This document shows positions 18,186 to 29,572 of a DNA stretch of 43,598 nucleotides, piece by piece. Below the pieces are notes generated by a model. The model did no database searches. It was not told the origin of the DNA and saw nothing but the letters and a program-made list of their open reading frames with translations. Both the position numbers and the translations under genes were made by a program. The first letter of the stretch is position 1. The number at the start of each line of letters is the position of its first letter. Location of the stretch: assembly GCA_900095095.1 (NCBI GenBank), contig FMBT01000584.1, positions 1 through 43,598 on the forward strand. Reading direction: 5' to 3'. The DNA is from Fragilariopsis cylindrus CCMP1102 (taxonomy: Eukaryota; Bacillariophyta; Bacillariophyceae; Bacillariales; Bacillariaceae).

Positions 18186-20963
18186 TTATGATATAGGAGC
18201 ATCCACCAGGCTTGCTGCTTTGCATGGTCCGCTTGAAGTCTGGATAATCTTGCCTTGCCATGTTGCAACTCCACCCTCGCCACTTTTGAGGTCTTTAGCG
18301 ACCACAGGCCAGACCTTTTTCTTTTTCACTTGACTAGAAGAAAATGGCTCCCCACTCAAACCGTCGATGAAAACTCTTTCACCAATTTTAGAACTCTGGG
18401 GTGGCTCAACAAGTTCCACCTTCTTACCATCCTCCCCTTTTGCAGCGAGGACCATACCGTTGCTGCTAAAACCAACGATCTTCGCAGCTTTGAGATTACA
18501 AACAACGAGAACCAGCTTATCTTGCATTTCTTCAAGAGAGTAATGCTCCCGCAATCCCGATGCAATCTGTCGCGGACCACTTTCTTCGCCAACGTCAACT
18601 TCCTCACAAAACAATTTATCAGCGCTTTCATGGTTCCATACCTTAGTAATTTTTCCTACACGAATCTCCATTTTCGAAAACTCAGATTGATTTGTGTCGC
18701 CCGCTGCGCCCATTCCCTTATTGGAAGAAGCAATGGCCTTTGCCTTCTTTTCTTTTTTGCGTTTTTGTGCATCTTCGTACGTTTCCTTCTTCTTTCCGCC
18801 CTTTTCATCGTTCGTTTCATCTACAGATAGAGACTTTTCATACAAAACTTGGCCCACTTCGATACTGGTACCAACAACTAGACATCGACACGCCGTATCC
18901 AAATCTTTCAGTGCAACTGGTTCCTTTCCAAGCTTTTTAAAAATACTCTTGCATCCCACTGGCAAAAACGGTAACAATAAATGAGTCAACGCGTAAGTAG
19001 CCTCTAATGTAGCACGGACTACGGTCTTTCTGAACTCGGCGTTTTCGTCACCCTTTTTGAGCCAGGGTGCCTCAGTTTGCAAGTACCCGTTTACGTCACG
19101 GAATCCCGCCATTGCAACAGCTGCACCTCCCTGTAAATCATACTGCTCCATTTTTGCTGTATAATTTTCAATAATAGATGCAAGATCGATAGGTGGATTC
19201 AGAGGTGCAGGAACATCTGGGATAACTCCTTGGCAGAATTTTGTACAGAGATTGGTGGCACGATTTACTAAATTTCCAAGTGTGTCACACAAGTCAGCGT
19301 TGTGCATTTCTCTCATGTTCTCTTCGCTATAAGATAATTCTCCTCCGTACGGAGCTTCTTTACAAAGATACCTGACGAGTGAATCAATACATACAGAGAT
19401 ACAATAGATAAAGAAATAAGATAAAGATTTGGGGTGCAATTTCAACATAAATTCCAAAATAACTCATCATCAGAAATATACTTGCTACACTGAACGTAGT
19501 ACGTACCATCTGAAAGCATCAACATGGAAATTATCAAGCATATCATGTGGATCAACGGTATTACCAATAGATTTGGACATTTTCTTTCCTTCCTTATCAT
19601 TGACGAACCCATGAGAATATATCGTTGTAGGGAGAGGGATTCCAGCCGACATGAGTAAGCACGGCCAAATAACGGCATGGAACCAAAGTATATCTTTACC
19701 AATAATATGAACATCGCACGGCCAAAACTTTTTCAATTCTTCCTGTGGACAATCTGGATTCGTTCCAAAGTAATTAATTCCAGTTAAATAATTAGAAAGT
19801 GCATCAATCCACACGTACATCACGTGTTTTTCATCAAAGCCTTCTGGAACTTGAATACCCCATGAAAAAGTAGTACGACTAATTGCTAAATCACGAAGTG
19901 GATCAGATGTTAATCGGCTTAGAATATGATTCCGATGTTGTACGGGTCGGAGAAAATCAGGATTATCCTGTATGTGTTTAATGAGCCTTTCCGCGTATTT
20001 TGACATCTTGAACATATACGATTCCTCTTCCACACGTTTCAGTGGCAATCCCGATGTTGGATCTTTAAAGTCATTCATTTCTGCTTCAAGATCGGTGACA
20101 TAATTTTCTTCTCGTACATTGTACCAACCGGTATAGTTATCTAGATAAATATCACCATTGGCAGCGCATGTTTTCCACAACTCCTGTGCAACACGTTTAT
20201 GACGATCGCTAGTCGTTCGAACGTAGTCGTCGTTGGATATCAATAGCCGTTGATTAAGATTTTTGAACCCCGTCACGAACTGCGGTGATGAGGGGATTTT
20301 GTTTTGTTTTGTTTTTTGATCATGAAATTACAACACGAATAGTAATAATATTGGACAAAGTTGTTAGATCAAAATGAGAGATAATGTATGGAATAAATAC
20401 ATCACCACGAAATGGAATGTCACATTGATCTGCCATGGCACACAAACAATTCTCAACAAATATAATCAAAAGCAAGAAAAAACAAGATTCAGTAACACTC
20501 ATCAGTAGTGGCGCCGTACCTTGTCACAAATTTCTTGTGGTTCCTTTCCTTGATCAGCGGCTGCTGCTGCAATTTTTTGTCCATGTTCGTCGGCACCAGT
20601 AACGAAGTAACATGGTCGATTTCCCTTTAATCGTTGAAATCGACTAATAACATCACTAGTTACACCCTCGTAGGCATGACCCATATGAGCTGGTCCATTC
20701 GTATAATTGATTGCTGTTGTTAAATAAAATGGTGGTGCACCACCATCATCATTTTTTTTCTCATCGTATGTATTAATACCAGCTCCACCTGTTTGACTAA
20801 CATATCCATAATCGATCGTCGATTCATCTAATAAAGTCCAACGATCATGCTGTTGTTCCTTGCTGCTATTCACACCGTCGACGACGACGTCGTCTGAAAC
20901 AACCATACCCGCTTTTACAGCGGCACTAAGGTCTTCGACTGATTTGTCATTATTACTACTCAT
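18186..20963 (-). CDS. Methionyl-tRNA synthetase, cytosolic, with C-terminal EMAPII-like tRNA-binding domain
   Basis: Complement(join(18186..19371, 19507..20279, 20520..20963)), 2403 nt, 800 residues. Introns of 135 and 240 bp are GT-AG and keep frame (EICDK|FVTGFKNL; AFRW across the second junction, then YLCKEAPY). The class I signatures are HMGH at 93-96 (PAHMGHAYEG) and KMSKS at ~381-385 (GKKMSKSIGN). The anticodon-binding helical domain follows, then a Lys-rich linker (AQKRKKEKKAKA) and an OB-fold (MEIRVGKITKVWNHESADKL ... GERVFIDGLSG) like EMAPII/Arc1p/Trbp111, which raises tRNA affinity. It charges initiator and elongator tRNA-Met in the cytosol. The N-terminus is acidic and Ser-rich, with no plastid leader. 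It is divergent from the RWD gene (445 bp). Confidence 0.93.
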
Positions 20964-21408
20964 TGTGAATATTTATTGTTTGTCTGGAATATACGAATAT
21001 CAAGTTACTAAACACTTTTTTCTATCTTTGGGATACTTGTTTACTCTACAGTATTTCAATTTGTTGCTTTTTGATGGTTGATAGCACGATTTTTCAATTT
21101 TACGCATGTTTCAAGTGTCAATAAGTAAGTTTGAAAGTTTGAAGGAATCTTCAATCTTTTTTGGTCTGGTATGCGACCGGAAGGATTTGATTCGATGAGA
21201 TCATGGTCAATAATGAGTGAAATCCAAAAAACTTAATTTGAAAACAAAAACAACAACAAGCATGACAAAGTTCCATACGACGACGAAACAAAACATACAG
21301 TATCCAAGTAAGACATCCAAGACCACAGAAGATCAAACTCTAGTATTTAAGTTCCTCTTCTTGAATACAACTGTATATAATAATAATTTACAATAATTCA
21401 TAATAATA
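20964..21408. other. Divergent promoter region, MetRS and RWD genes
   Basis: 445 bp of AT-rich DNA between two ATGs that face apart. I see no clear motif beyond AT-rich stretches such as TATATAATAATAATT just before the RWD start. Confidence 0.5.
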
Positions 21409-22248
21409 ATGTCCGACGATCTATGTGAAGAACAAGAAATGGAGGCAGAGGCACTCGCTGCCATCTTCGATGATTGTTTAGAAGTTATATCATCAACACA
21501 ACCATTTGAATGGGCTGTTAATTTATGGCCAGAACAACACACAGTTGAAGGAGAGGAAGGAGACGATAATGATCCTGATGCGCCACAAAATCATGTGGGG
21601 ATTAAAGTTACTGCAAAAATTCCATTATCCTATCCAGATGAATCATTACCAGAATTTACTATTAAAATATTAAAGGGATTAACAGAAGAACACGAACAAG
21701 AATTATTAGAATTAGCAATGGAAGAAGCAGAAAGTAATCGTGGTATGCCTGTAATGTATACAGTATGTGAACGATTGCGTGAATGGTTATTAGAAAATAA
21801 TCAAAAGGGAATGGATGATCGATCTATGTATACACAAATGATAAAACGAGAAAAAGAAAAGGAACGCGAAGAGGTAAGCAATAATATATATATCTTTTGG
21901 ATTGGATGATGCAAAACTACAGTGTTTTTTGTGATCGTTTGCGTGTGCTGTACAAAAGAGCTGGGATCATCGTATGTATTTTTGTTGTTTGCAAATTGTC
22001 CTCGTATTCAGTATACACTATACTATGACTTTCGTATCTGCGCTTAAAACAGGGGAATTTTTTTGCTTCATTGGTAATATTGAACCATTGAAAGCTATAT
22101 CCCTTTTCATCAAGTTTTGCGCTATAGAAACATCAGTAAAATGATGGAAACAGAACAAGATCCCATTGAATGTTAGATGTGACTTGATGTTTGCCGACAA
22201 GGCGATATATCCGGCACCAACCTTTCAGTGGGATAATATCTACGTCAC

Positions 22249-22279
<31 letters not shown>

Positions 22280-22979
22280 TTGCAAATGATCGTAAACTTT
22301 TTGATATTAATATCCACTCACATTTATGCTCCTATTTTCCTTGTCGAAATAAACAAATGAAACAACAATTGGATTGATCCTATTATCATACACTGATAGA
22401 ATAAAGCAAAACAAATATACGAGTCACAAAAGAAAACGGAGATAATGTCTGCGGCTGAATCAGAAGAGCTTGCAGTCAGAAAACGTAGGTTACTTTTGTT
22501 TGTTCTTTATTTCATTGTATCTCGTATGTTTATATTATATCAATATTGTATATATTTGCATCTCATTCCATCTCTTTCCTATTGTGACTTATAAAATCTT
22601 AATAGGTCGAGCCGAGGGAACACCATGTACGGATGATAGCTTTTCAGAATGGGCAAAGAGATTCAGTATTGAAATGAAAGAAGAAGCCGAACGATTAGCG
22701 GCAGAAACGGCAGTCGATCCGAAGAAGAAAGGTGGTAAGGGTGCAGAAAAGGTGGTTGATAAGTCCGGACGATTGACAGGACACCAACAATTTACCGATA
22801 AGGGGGGTAATTTTAATTTAGAGGCCATGGAAGCTGCAGCAGAGAATGCGGAACGAGATGAAAATGAGGTGGAAGATGTCGATGAAGATCTTTTTCTTGA
22901 AGATGACGACTTGGATGATTTAGATTTTGACGATGATGATGACGACGACGACGACGATGATGATGAACCAGATATATAG
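21409..22979 (+). CDS. RWD-domain protein, RWDD1/Gir2 (DFRP2) homologue
   Basis: Best model join(21409..21873, 22442..22484, 22606..22979), 882 nt, 293 residues. Exon 1 has an RWD domain: EMEAEALAAIF, then VKVTAKIPLSYPDESLPEF-like strands with the YPxxxP signature. Exon 3 matches the RWDD1 C-terminal region (RAEGTPCTDDSFSEWAKRF, GRLTGHQQFTDK) and ends in an acidic tail with a long Asp run. Exon 2 is only 43 nt (IMSAAESEELAVRK...); its 3' donor C|GTAGGT and the phase fit, but its acceptor is weak and the first intron (568 bp, with an AT repeat at 22249-22275) could hide another small exon. Gir2/RWDD1 binds DRG GTPases and Gcn1 on translating ribosomes; that role is inferred from the family. 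Confidence 0.8.
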
Positions 22980-23392
22980 AGCTAAGATATAAATTAATAT
23001 TGCGAACGATTATTGCTATTTTTTTATTTTAGCTTAGGTTTATAGTTCATTCGATAATTACTACTTCTTCCGGTAAAATAATACCTCTATAATAGTAATA
23101 TAACATCCGTATGAATTTTCCTGATAAGAAATATTTCATGTACGTCGAAGTTCAACTTACTCGATTAAGTCTGAACTACTCGTATTTCATCGATATATAC
23201 AATTTTCTCGGTCGGGCACACGCACAGGTATAGTACATAAAAGTAATAAGAAATAATGATACCTAAGCCGTCTTGTTTGTTTGTTTTGTTTGCTAGGTAT
23301 TTCAATAGTTCGTCGTATTCCTTCCAATTTCGTATTTCTTTCTCCCACTTTTTCATTGTTTTGTTATGTTCTGCAAAAAAATATTTCTTGTT
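22980..23392. other. Convergent spacer
   Basis: About 410 AT-rich bases between the stops of the RWD and Rab genes. I see nothing beyond likely 3' UTRs. Confidence 0.5.
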
Positions 23393-24563
23393 TTAACAAC
23401 ACCCACCCTCATCGTCTTCTTCGGGTGCCTCAATTGGACGTTTGATTTGTAATTTTGGTTTCCCAGGAACAGCGCTTGCCAATGCTTCCGGATTTTCTAA
23501 TATTTTTTGTACAGCCTCCATAAAAACTTGTTTTATACCCAAACGAGTTTTCGCTGATGCTTCTAAGAATAACATACCATGTGATCGTGCCCAAGATTCG
23601 GCTCGTTCACGATCGACTTTACGTTCCATATCAATTTTATTCCCCACTAATATTTTCACAACCGATTCTCCATTATTCGGACTACGGTATTATGAATTAT
23701 TATTATTCAATATATTATATTATATTTAAGAATCATTGATTGATTTTTGTCATGGGAGTCAGAATGAAATAAACATGAAATGATTAGACTGGTAAAAAAT
23801 TGATACATGATCCAAGGTTATGTACGTAATATGTAAACGTGAACTAACTTAAAATGAAGCAAATAATTGCTACTATACAAGTAAGTAGCTTACCTATATA
23901 GTTGCACTTCTTTTAACCATTGTTCTAAATTTTCAAAAGAATCTGTTCGGGTGACATCATATACCAAAACAACACCGTGCGCACCACGATAGTAGGAACT
24001 TGTTAATGTACGGAATCGTTCCTGTCCGGCTGTATCCCAAATCGTTAATTTGACTCGTTTTCCACTCATATCAACATGCTTCACTTTAAAATCAACACCA
24101 ATTGTTGACTGGATATGTTCATCAAATGAATCATCTGTAAATCGTAGTAACATTGAAGACTATGGAAATACATTGAGATGAAATGAGATGAAACAAATAA
24201 ACAGAGAAACAGAAAGAATTTATCAGCATAAAGCTTCAAAAGTTATATGAAGATAATAATTATAATATTCTTTCATACACCAATACCGATGCGATACTGG
24301 TGGGTGTGGGGTCCGCTCCACTAACACTGTCAACGTAGAATATAAATTGGAGCAACCAACCATGGCTAGCTAGCTAGCTAGTCCGACGACGACGATACAG
24401 CTACAAGTTGCAAGTTCTGTTACAATGCACCTTTCACTCGGCACTCGGTACTCGGCACTCGGTACTACTCGGCAAAACTAACCTTTCCAACTGAAGCATC
24501 TCCTATGACGAGGACCTTGAATAGATAATCATACGGGAATGTTTGTGGCGGAGGTGCTGACAT
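23393..24563 (-). CDS. Rab-family small GTPase, Rab18-like, three exons
   Basis: Complement(join(23393..23681, 23894..24159, 24483..24563)), 636 nt, 211 residues; introns of 212 and 323 bp are GT-AG. The short first exon encodes [20 protein letters not shown] and the start of the P-loop, GDASVGK|SSM. Other G boxes: the effector region [20 protein letters not shown] (G3), GNKIDMERK (G4), EASAKTR (G5). The C-terminus ends DDEGGCC, a double cysteine for geranylgeranylation. The TIGVDFKVK effector loop is typical of the Rab18/RabC group, which acts at ER and lipid-droplet membranes; subgroup assignment is tentative. Intron 1 contains simple repeats (CTAG tetramers; CACTCGG units). Confidence 0.9.
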
Positions 24564-25054
24564 CTTTAACTGTGTGTGCTGTGCTGTGCTGTGTTGTATT
24601 TCCTTTACGTCTTGTGATGAATTATGCTTGTCTTCTATACTACAACTACAAAAAAGAGAAAAGCAGTTGTGCTACTAATAATACTTTGTTCTTTGTTGGA
24701 GGTTTGTTTGTTTGTACGGTATGTTTGGTGCTGTTTCTGTATAAAAACTTTTCTTGTATCCCTTTTTCCATTTTTAAATGCTGCCTCCATTCCGCGTGTC
24801 AATTGCTTGATTCAGCTTCGCGCGCGTGCCAATCTGGAGTGAGTTTAAAAATCAGCCACGACCCATGCAAACATAATAAGACTGACTTCGAAGACGCCTT
24901 TTAAACTTCGAAGAATTTCAACATTCATCATTCTTCATAATAAAACGCCTCATCAAATCATAATTGAGAAGCAAGAGACTAGACCAACTGTCAATAATAT
25001 TACCTACACAAGGCAATCACAGGCCACAACAACGCTCCGGAAAACAACCAAAAG
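24564..25054. other. Divergent region between the Rab gene and the mucin-like gene
   Basis: About 490 bp. A 121-codon plus-strand ORF starting inside the Rab first exon is Cys/Leu-rich, has no domain and is probably chance. GTGCT repeats occur at about 24575-24595. Confidence 0.45.
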
Positions 25055-25789
25055 ATGCGTTCTCTTCGTCAAGCTATACTTCTTTCGTTCCTTTCTTCTA
25101 CTTTTACTCATGCGATCTCCCTTGAAAATGACAATAGAAATGAGAATATTGCTGAGATCAACAATCGATCGCTTCGAAATATGAGTTCTAATGAAAATGG
25201 AAATCAAACTACGTCTTCTCCTGTACCAACTCAAACGCCCTCATCGAATGTTACTACTACTTCGTCATCACCTTCGGTAGCACCGACTCTTATGCCAACG
25301 GATAAAAACACAACAACGTCACCAAGCCCAACAACAACAACAACGCCCACCACACTAAGTCCGACAACAACAAAGAAACCGACACTACGTCCTACAACGA
25401 ATAGTCCAACAACATTGTCACCAACTAGTACGACGGCACCAACAACACCGAAGCCGCCGCCGCCGCCACCTCATGATCATGATCATAAAAAATGGTGGAA
25501 TAATATATGGAAAATTATATTGAAAACTATCCTTTGGTTATTTCTGGCAGGAATATCTGTGTTAGCATTTGGTTTTGTCATGTCAAATCGGTATCGTATT
25601 TATTATTATGTCAGAGGATTGTGGTATACGCTTGTACATCATCTGCGACGACTATTACCATCATCGTGGCGACGAAATCATAGTAGTAGTAGTACCAATA
25701 ATAATTCTGCTACCAGTTCTACCCTGAATGATATTATTTTCTCTGATAATAATGATCTACAGGAGGGCCTCTTAATGGGAGGAACATAA
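25055..25789 (+). CDS. Thr/Pro/Ser-rich single-pass membrane protein (mucin-like)
   Basis: A 244-residue protein with a plausible signal peptide (MRSLRQAILLSFLSSTFTHA, cleavage after about residue 20). A 110-residue ectodomain is dominated by Thr, Pro and Ser in PTxxP-like repeats with several N-x-S/T sites, so heavy glycosylation is likely. A His/Asp cluster (HDHDHKKW, ~139-146) leads to one membrane segment (TILWLFLAGISVLAFGFVMS, ~158-177). The basic cytosolic part has RLLPSSWRR and ends in a Ser/Asn-rich acidic tail. Type I topology is inferred. Diatoms make many such cell-surface proteins, but I recognise no specific family. ATG 25055 is the first in frame. Confidence 0.65.
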   Translation: MRSLRQAILLSFLSSTFTHAISLENDNRNENIAEINNRSLRNMSSNENGNQTTSSPVPTQTPSSNVTTTSSSPSVAPTLMPTDKNTTTSPSPTTTTTPTTLSPTTTKKPTLRPTTNSPTTLSPTSTTAPTTPKPPPPPPHDHDHKKWWNNIWKIILKTILWLFLAGISVLAFGFVMSNRYRIYYYVRGLWYTLVHHLRRLLPSSWRRNHSSSSTNNNSATSSTLNDIIFSDNNDLQEGLLMGGT

Positions 25790-26780
25790 AGAACATACAC
25801 ATACACGCAAGAAGAAACAATGGATTCATTTATTGCTTTCTCTCATTTACATATTTAATCATTTTTCTTGTGTTTTAGGCTCCGAAAAAGATAAATACGA
25901 ATGAAGAGCTTTTTATACTTCAGTAGAGAGAGAGAGAGAGAGAGACTCAAAAACCAAATTGTGTGAATATAAAATATAGTAAGTTACTGCATAATAACAT
26001 TGTAAATAAATAGGAAACGATACTTAGATTTGATGTTGTCTGGTAAAAAGTTCATATGTAGTATATATAATTTATATATATTTTATGTTTTTCTTATTTT
26101 CCAAGTGCCTTGGCGTCATCATCATTATCATCCATTCTCTTTCCCTATAGATTTCTGTATTCAATAGTTCATTATGGTGGGCAATGCTTTCTGCACACGT
26201 GTAGTAAGCATAACACCATGGATGTTGAAATGATGTCTGTAGTATTTTCTTCTGATAATATATTATTTGATTAACCTAGACAAACAAGGATGAATTTCCG
26301 AGGAAAAATGTCACTTCTGTGCTCAACTTGGAGTTCTCTGTTGGAGTAGCTATCTACAAAACCCTCGTATTCTGCAAAAGCTGCGTCTGATGGTTCGTAC
26401 AAATGTTTTATAGAATCTGAAAGGCAAAAAATAAAATAGAAAATTGAACTGGAGATAGTGGCATTGATAATCAAAGAAATGGAACAATACGTGTGAATCA
26501 ACACAGATTGTACATTACTGCAGGCAGGGGTGTTGTCATAATTGTTGACATGGTTTGATTTTTCTCTCACAGTGACAAATAAATCTATTTCGATTGATAC
26601 CGCACACTAAGATAATTCTGTCAGTAACAGATCAATTCTACAGCACAATGAAATAATGATGGCGTTTATTAAATTATCAAACCATCAAAGAATAGATATA
26701 AGATGAATTAAATTGTTCTATGAAATTACAGTATTTTGTTATTATTATTTATTTTGGTAAAAATTCACAAAACATTTTTT
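25790..26780. other. Long intergenic region
   Basis: Nearly 1 kb between the mucin-like gene and the end of hemC. It has an AG dinucleotide repeat at 25925-25944 and AT-rich stretches. A minus-strand open stretch at 26273-26417 follows a good acceptor (TTGCCTTTCAG), but I could not build a gene from it. Confidence 0.5.
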
Positions 26781-28146
26781 TTACTTAGTGATTTGACCCA
26801 AAACTTGTTGTGGGGACATTTCTACCATCATTGCAAAAAACTTATCACCCGCTTCTGCCTTGAGTTTTTCACCAGCTTCATGGCCGATCTTAACAGCATC
26901 AGCAATTTCACCCTCAGATTCGCATGTGAATTTTTCAGATCCATCTGGCATGGCGATCAATCCCCGGAATTTGATCTTACCATCAATAATTTTAGCTTGT
27001 CCGGCAATAGGTGTTTTACAATTTCCATCTAATGCCTCCAAAAAGGCACGTTCGCAATTAACACAAACGTGAGTGTCCATGTGATTTAAGGCATTAATAT
27101 ATTTCAAGGCACGTTCATCGTCTGTTCGACATTGGATACCGATAGCACCTTGAGCAACAGCGGGGAGCATCTCATCCCAGTCTAGAACTGCTGTAGCATG
27201 TTTGTCCATATCCATTCTTTTCAAACCAGCGATTGCTAATAAGGTTGCATCAACAACACCGTCATTTAATTTACGTAGACGAGTTTGGACGTTACCACGG
27301 AAATTAACACATTTCAAGGTAGGGTTTTGTGCCATAAGTTGAGACTGTCGACGTAATGAGGCAGTACCGATAACGGATCCATCTGGTAAGTCAGCGATAG
27401 TTTTGATAAGGTTATCCTTTGTGATAAATGCATCGTTGGTATCCTCACGGGGGAGGTTACATGGTAGAACAGTCCCCTCTGGTAGCCACGTAGGAACATC
27501 CTTCATAGAATGGACACATATGTCAACTTCATTTGCAAGTAAGGCAACGTCAAGTTCTTTGGTAAACAACCCTTTCCTCCTAGTTCCATAAGTGACTTAT
27601 CTAGGATCATATCACCTTGTGTTTTCATTACACAGATTTCAATAGCACCCTCTTCATTCATTTCTTCAAATGCTTCCTGTAGTCGTCGTCGTGTTTCGAA
27701 TGCTTGTGCCATGGCCAATGGAGATCCTCGTGTACCGATTCGGAGAGGTACTACTTCACCACTTTCTTCAGCCAAGAAAAGAGCCTGTATTTTATTTTTG
27801 TGTGCGCGTGTGTGTGTGTAACAAGAAATATATTATTAATATACGAACGATCGTCGTTTTTATTTTATTTAATTCGATTTGAAGTGAGAAAAAACAATAT
27901 AAAATTGAAATATAAAAATGACAATAGTTTTACACAATAAGGAAATAAACAGCAATAGTTGATGACATTAGTTGCTGACAATTGAATGCCTCATTTTCTG
28001 TTCCCTTCCTCCATGTTTTTCATCTTCTCCCTTCTTTCACTACTTACCGTCGAAGTAGTTCCATGTGTGTTAGCAGCAGGTGCTAAAGAGAATGCGGAAA
28101 CATGGGCACTTGCGAATAGAAAACTTGACGCGATTAATAATTTCAT
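26781..28146 (-). CDS. hemC: Porphobilinogen deaminase (hydroxymethylbilane synthase), plastid-targeted, with a one-base frameshift
   Basis: Joins four porphobilinogen units into hydroxymethylbilane for haem and chlorophyll synthesis. Exon 1 (28048-28146) encodes [20 protein letters not shown], a signal peptide with the VSAF plastid motif; a 263-bp GT-AG intron (27785-28047) follows; exon 2 is 26781-27784. The family motifs are [27 protein letters not shown] (catalytic Asp), GTASLRRQ and [13 protein letters not shown], whose Cys carries the dipyrromethane cofactor. The frame breaks at about 27570-27575: MELGGKG is in one frame and [11 protein letters not shown] in the next, and one missing base in the AAAGGG run explains it. 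Corrected length would be about 367 residues. As a single housekeeping gene, an assembly error is the likeliest cause. Confidence 0.9.
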
Positions 28147-28790
28147 TGTGAAATAGTGTTTATATTGTATGGTGCAGTGATTGGGTTGGTGGGTGGGTGG
28201 GTGTTTCTTTTGTTTACTTTACGTTGTGTGTATTGTAATTGGAATGTCTGGTAATTGTCGAAACCTTGAGAACTGTTGTTGTTGTCGTTGTTGAAGGTTT
28301 CTACGTGAATTTCATGAAGAAAGCGAAAAAGATTTGAGATTTTTGACGTAAAATTTACCTTCCACCTGTAAGAATTTCTTTCGAACGGCGGCCCAAGTTC
28401 AACTTGTGTAAATTGTTTTCGTGACTTGATTCAATCACCAATCAAAACTAAACTAAAAAAATATATATTCTTTTATTCCCTCCATCGTCGTTCGTTGAGA
28501 TTTGACCATGGTGATGGTTGCCCAATTTTGAACCCCTTATACTTGCTTTTCGACAAAACTACTGATATCATTCGTATCATCGTATCAATTTTTAAATTCG
28601 AACTTAATCTTTCCGGTTCTAAATCATCCTTTTGAAACCAAACGTGACATGTTGACGACGAATGAATGAATCTATCAAAATAATCTTTAAATCATCGTAA
28701 AGACGCTTCAATTTGCTCTAATCTCAAGCGAGACCGGTGTTATCTCCTATATAAACTTACAGAAGATACAGCACTATTGCAACAAGAACG
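28147..28790. other. Divergent region between hemC and the RlmH gene
   Basis: About 640 bp between divergent ATGs. CTATATAAAC at 28748-28757 is a good TATA-like box about 35 bp before the RlmH ATG. The rest is AT-rich, with GGGT repeats just upstream of hemC. Confidence 0.55.
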
Positions 28791-29423
28791 ATGTTGATCT
28801 TGACTTTATTCAGTCTTATAATAGTTCTATCTATGACGGGTATGGCATATTCTTTTACTACTGCTACTACAAGAACCTTAACTACACAACAACGTGAAAA
28901 TAATATTATTAATTCACCACCACCAGATGTTCGTAGTACTAGTCGTTTGTATATGGGAATGAAGGTTAATATACGGATTGTTGGTCGTAAATCAAGTGAA
29001 CCATGGTTAGAGGAGGGTGTTGACATGTACGAGAAACGTCTTAGGCCATCGAATGTTGAAATTGAAACAACATGGCATAAGGATAATGTTGCATTAATGA
29101 AGGGATATGAAATGGATTGTAGTAAAAATTATAAGGTTATTTGTTTAGACCCAAAAGGGAAACAACCAACTAGTGAGGTATTTACAACAAATATGTATCA
29201 ATGGTTAGATGAAGGTGGTAGTCGTCTGTCCTTTATTATAGGTGGCGCAGAAGGTTTACCAAATGAATTGAAATATCCTACCGCGTCATCTAGAAAAATA
29301 TCAGCACCGATTATGATAAGTTTAAGTTCATTAACATTTACACATCAATTTGCGAGACTATTATTAATTGAACAAATTTATAGAGCAACAGAGATTCAAA
29401 AAGGATCTGGATATCATAAGTAA
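28791..29423 (+). CDS. rlmH: RlmH-type 23S rRNA (pseudouridine-N3)-methyltransferase, probably plastid
   Basis: A 210-residue protein. Residues 1-~22 are a hydrophobic leader (MLILTLFSLIIVLSMTGMAY) followed by SFTTATTRT, a presequence that fits plastid import in secondary-plastid algae. The mature part from about residue 56 is a SPOUT (trefoil-knot) methyltransferase: VNIRIVGRKSSEPWLEEGVD, ICLDPKGKQPTSEVF, LSFIIGGAEGLP (the knot, binding SAM), and the RlmH-specific end FARLLLIEQIYRATEIQKGS followed by GYHK. In bacteria RlmH methylates pseudouridine 1915 of 23S rRNA; the plastid ribosome would be the matching substrate here. No intron. ATG at 28791. Confidence 0.9.
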   Translation: MLILTLFSLIIVLSMTGMAYSFTTATTRTLTTQQRENNIINSPPPDVRSTSRLYMGMKVNIRIVGRKSSEPWLEEGVDMYEKRLRPSNVEIETTWHKDNVALMKGYEMDCSKNYKVICLDPKGKQPTSEVFTTNMYQWLDEGGSRLSFIIGGAEGLPNELKYPTASSRKISAPIMISLSSLTFTHQFARLLLIEQIYRATEIQKGSGYHK

Positions 29424-29572
29424 TAATATAAATTAATTCATAATGATGTATAATGTTCACGTTGCTAATTTATTTTTATTAATATTAATACTGTACATCA
29501 GATAATAATGTACATGTTTGTTTGTTTGTTTATTTTCTTAGGTCGGTTTCGTTTCCTTTCCTCGCTCTTTGT

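Noticed and set aside
24539..24904. Plus-strand 121-codon ORF upstream of the mucin-like gene.
   Set aside because: It starts inside the first Rab exon, is Cys/Leu/Phe-rich without a domain, and matches chance open frames in T-rich DNA.
26271..26570. Minus-strand ORF of 99 codons; the part at 26273-26417 follows a good 3' splice site and looks protein-like.
   Set aside because: No upstream exon with matching phase could be found between here and hemC, and no domain is recognisable.
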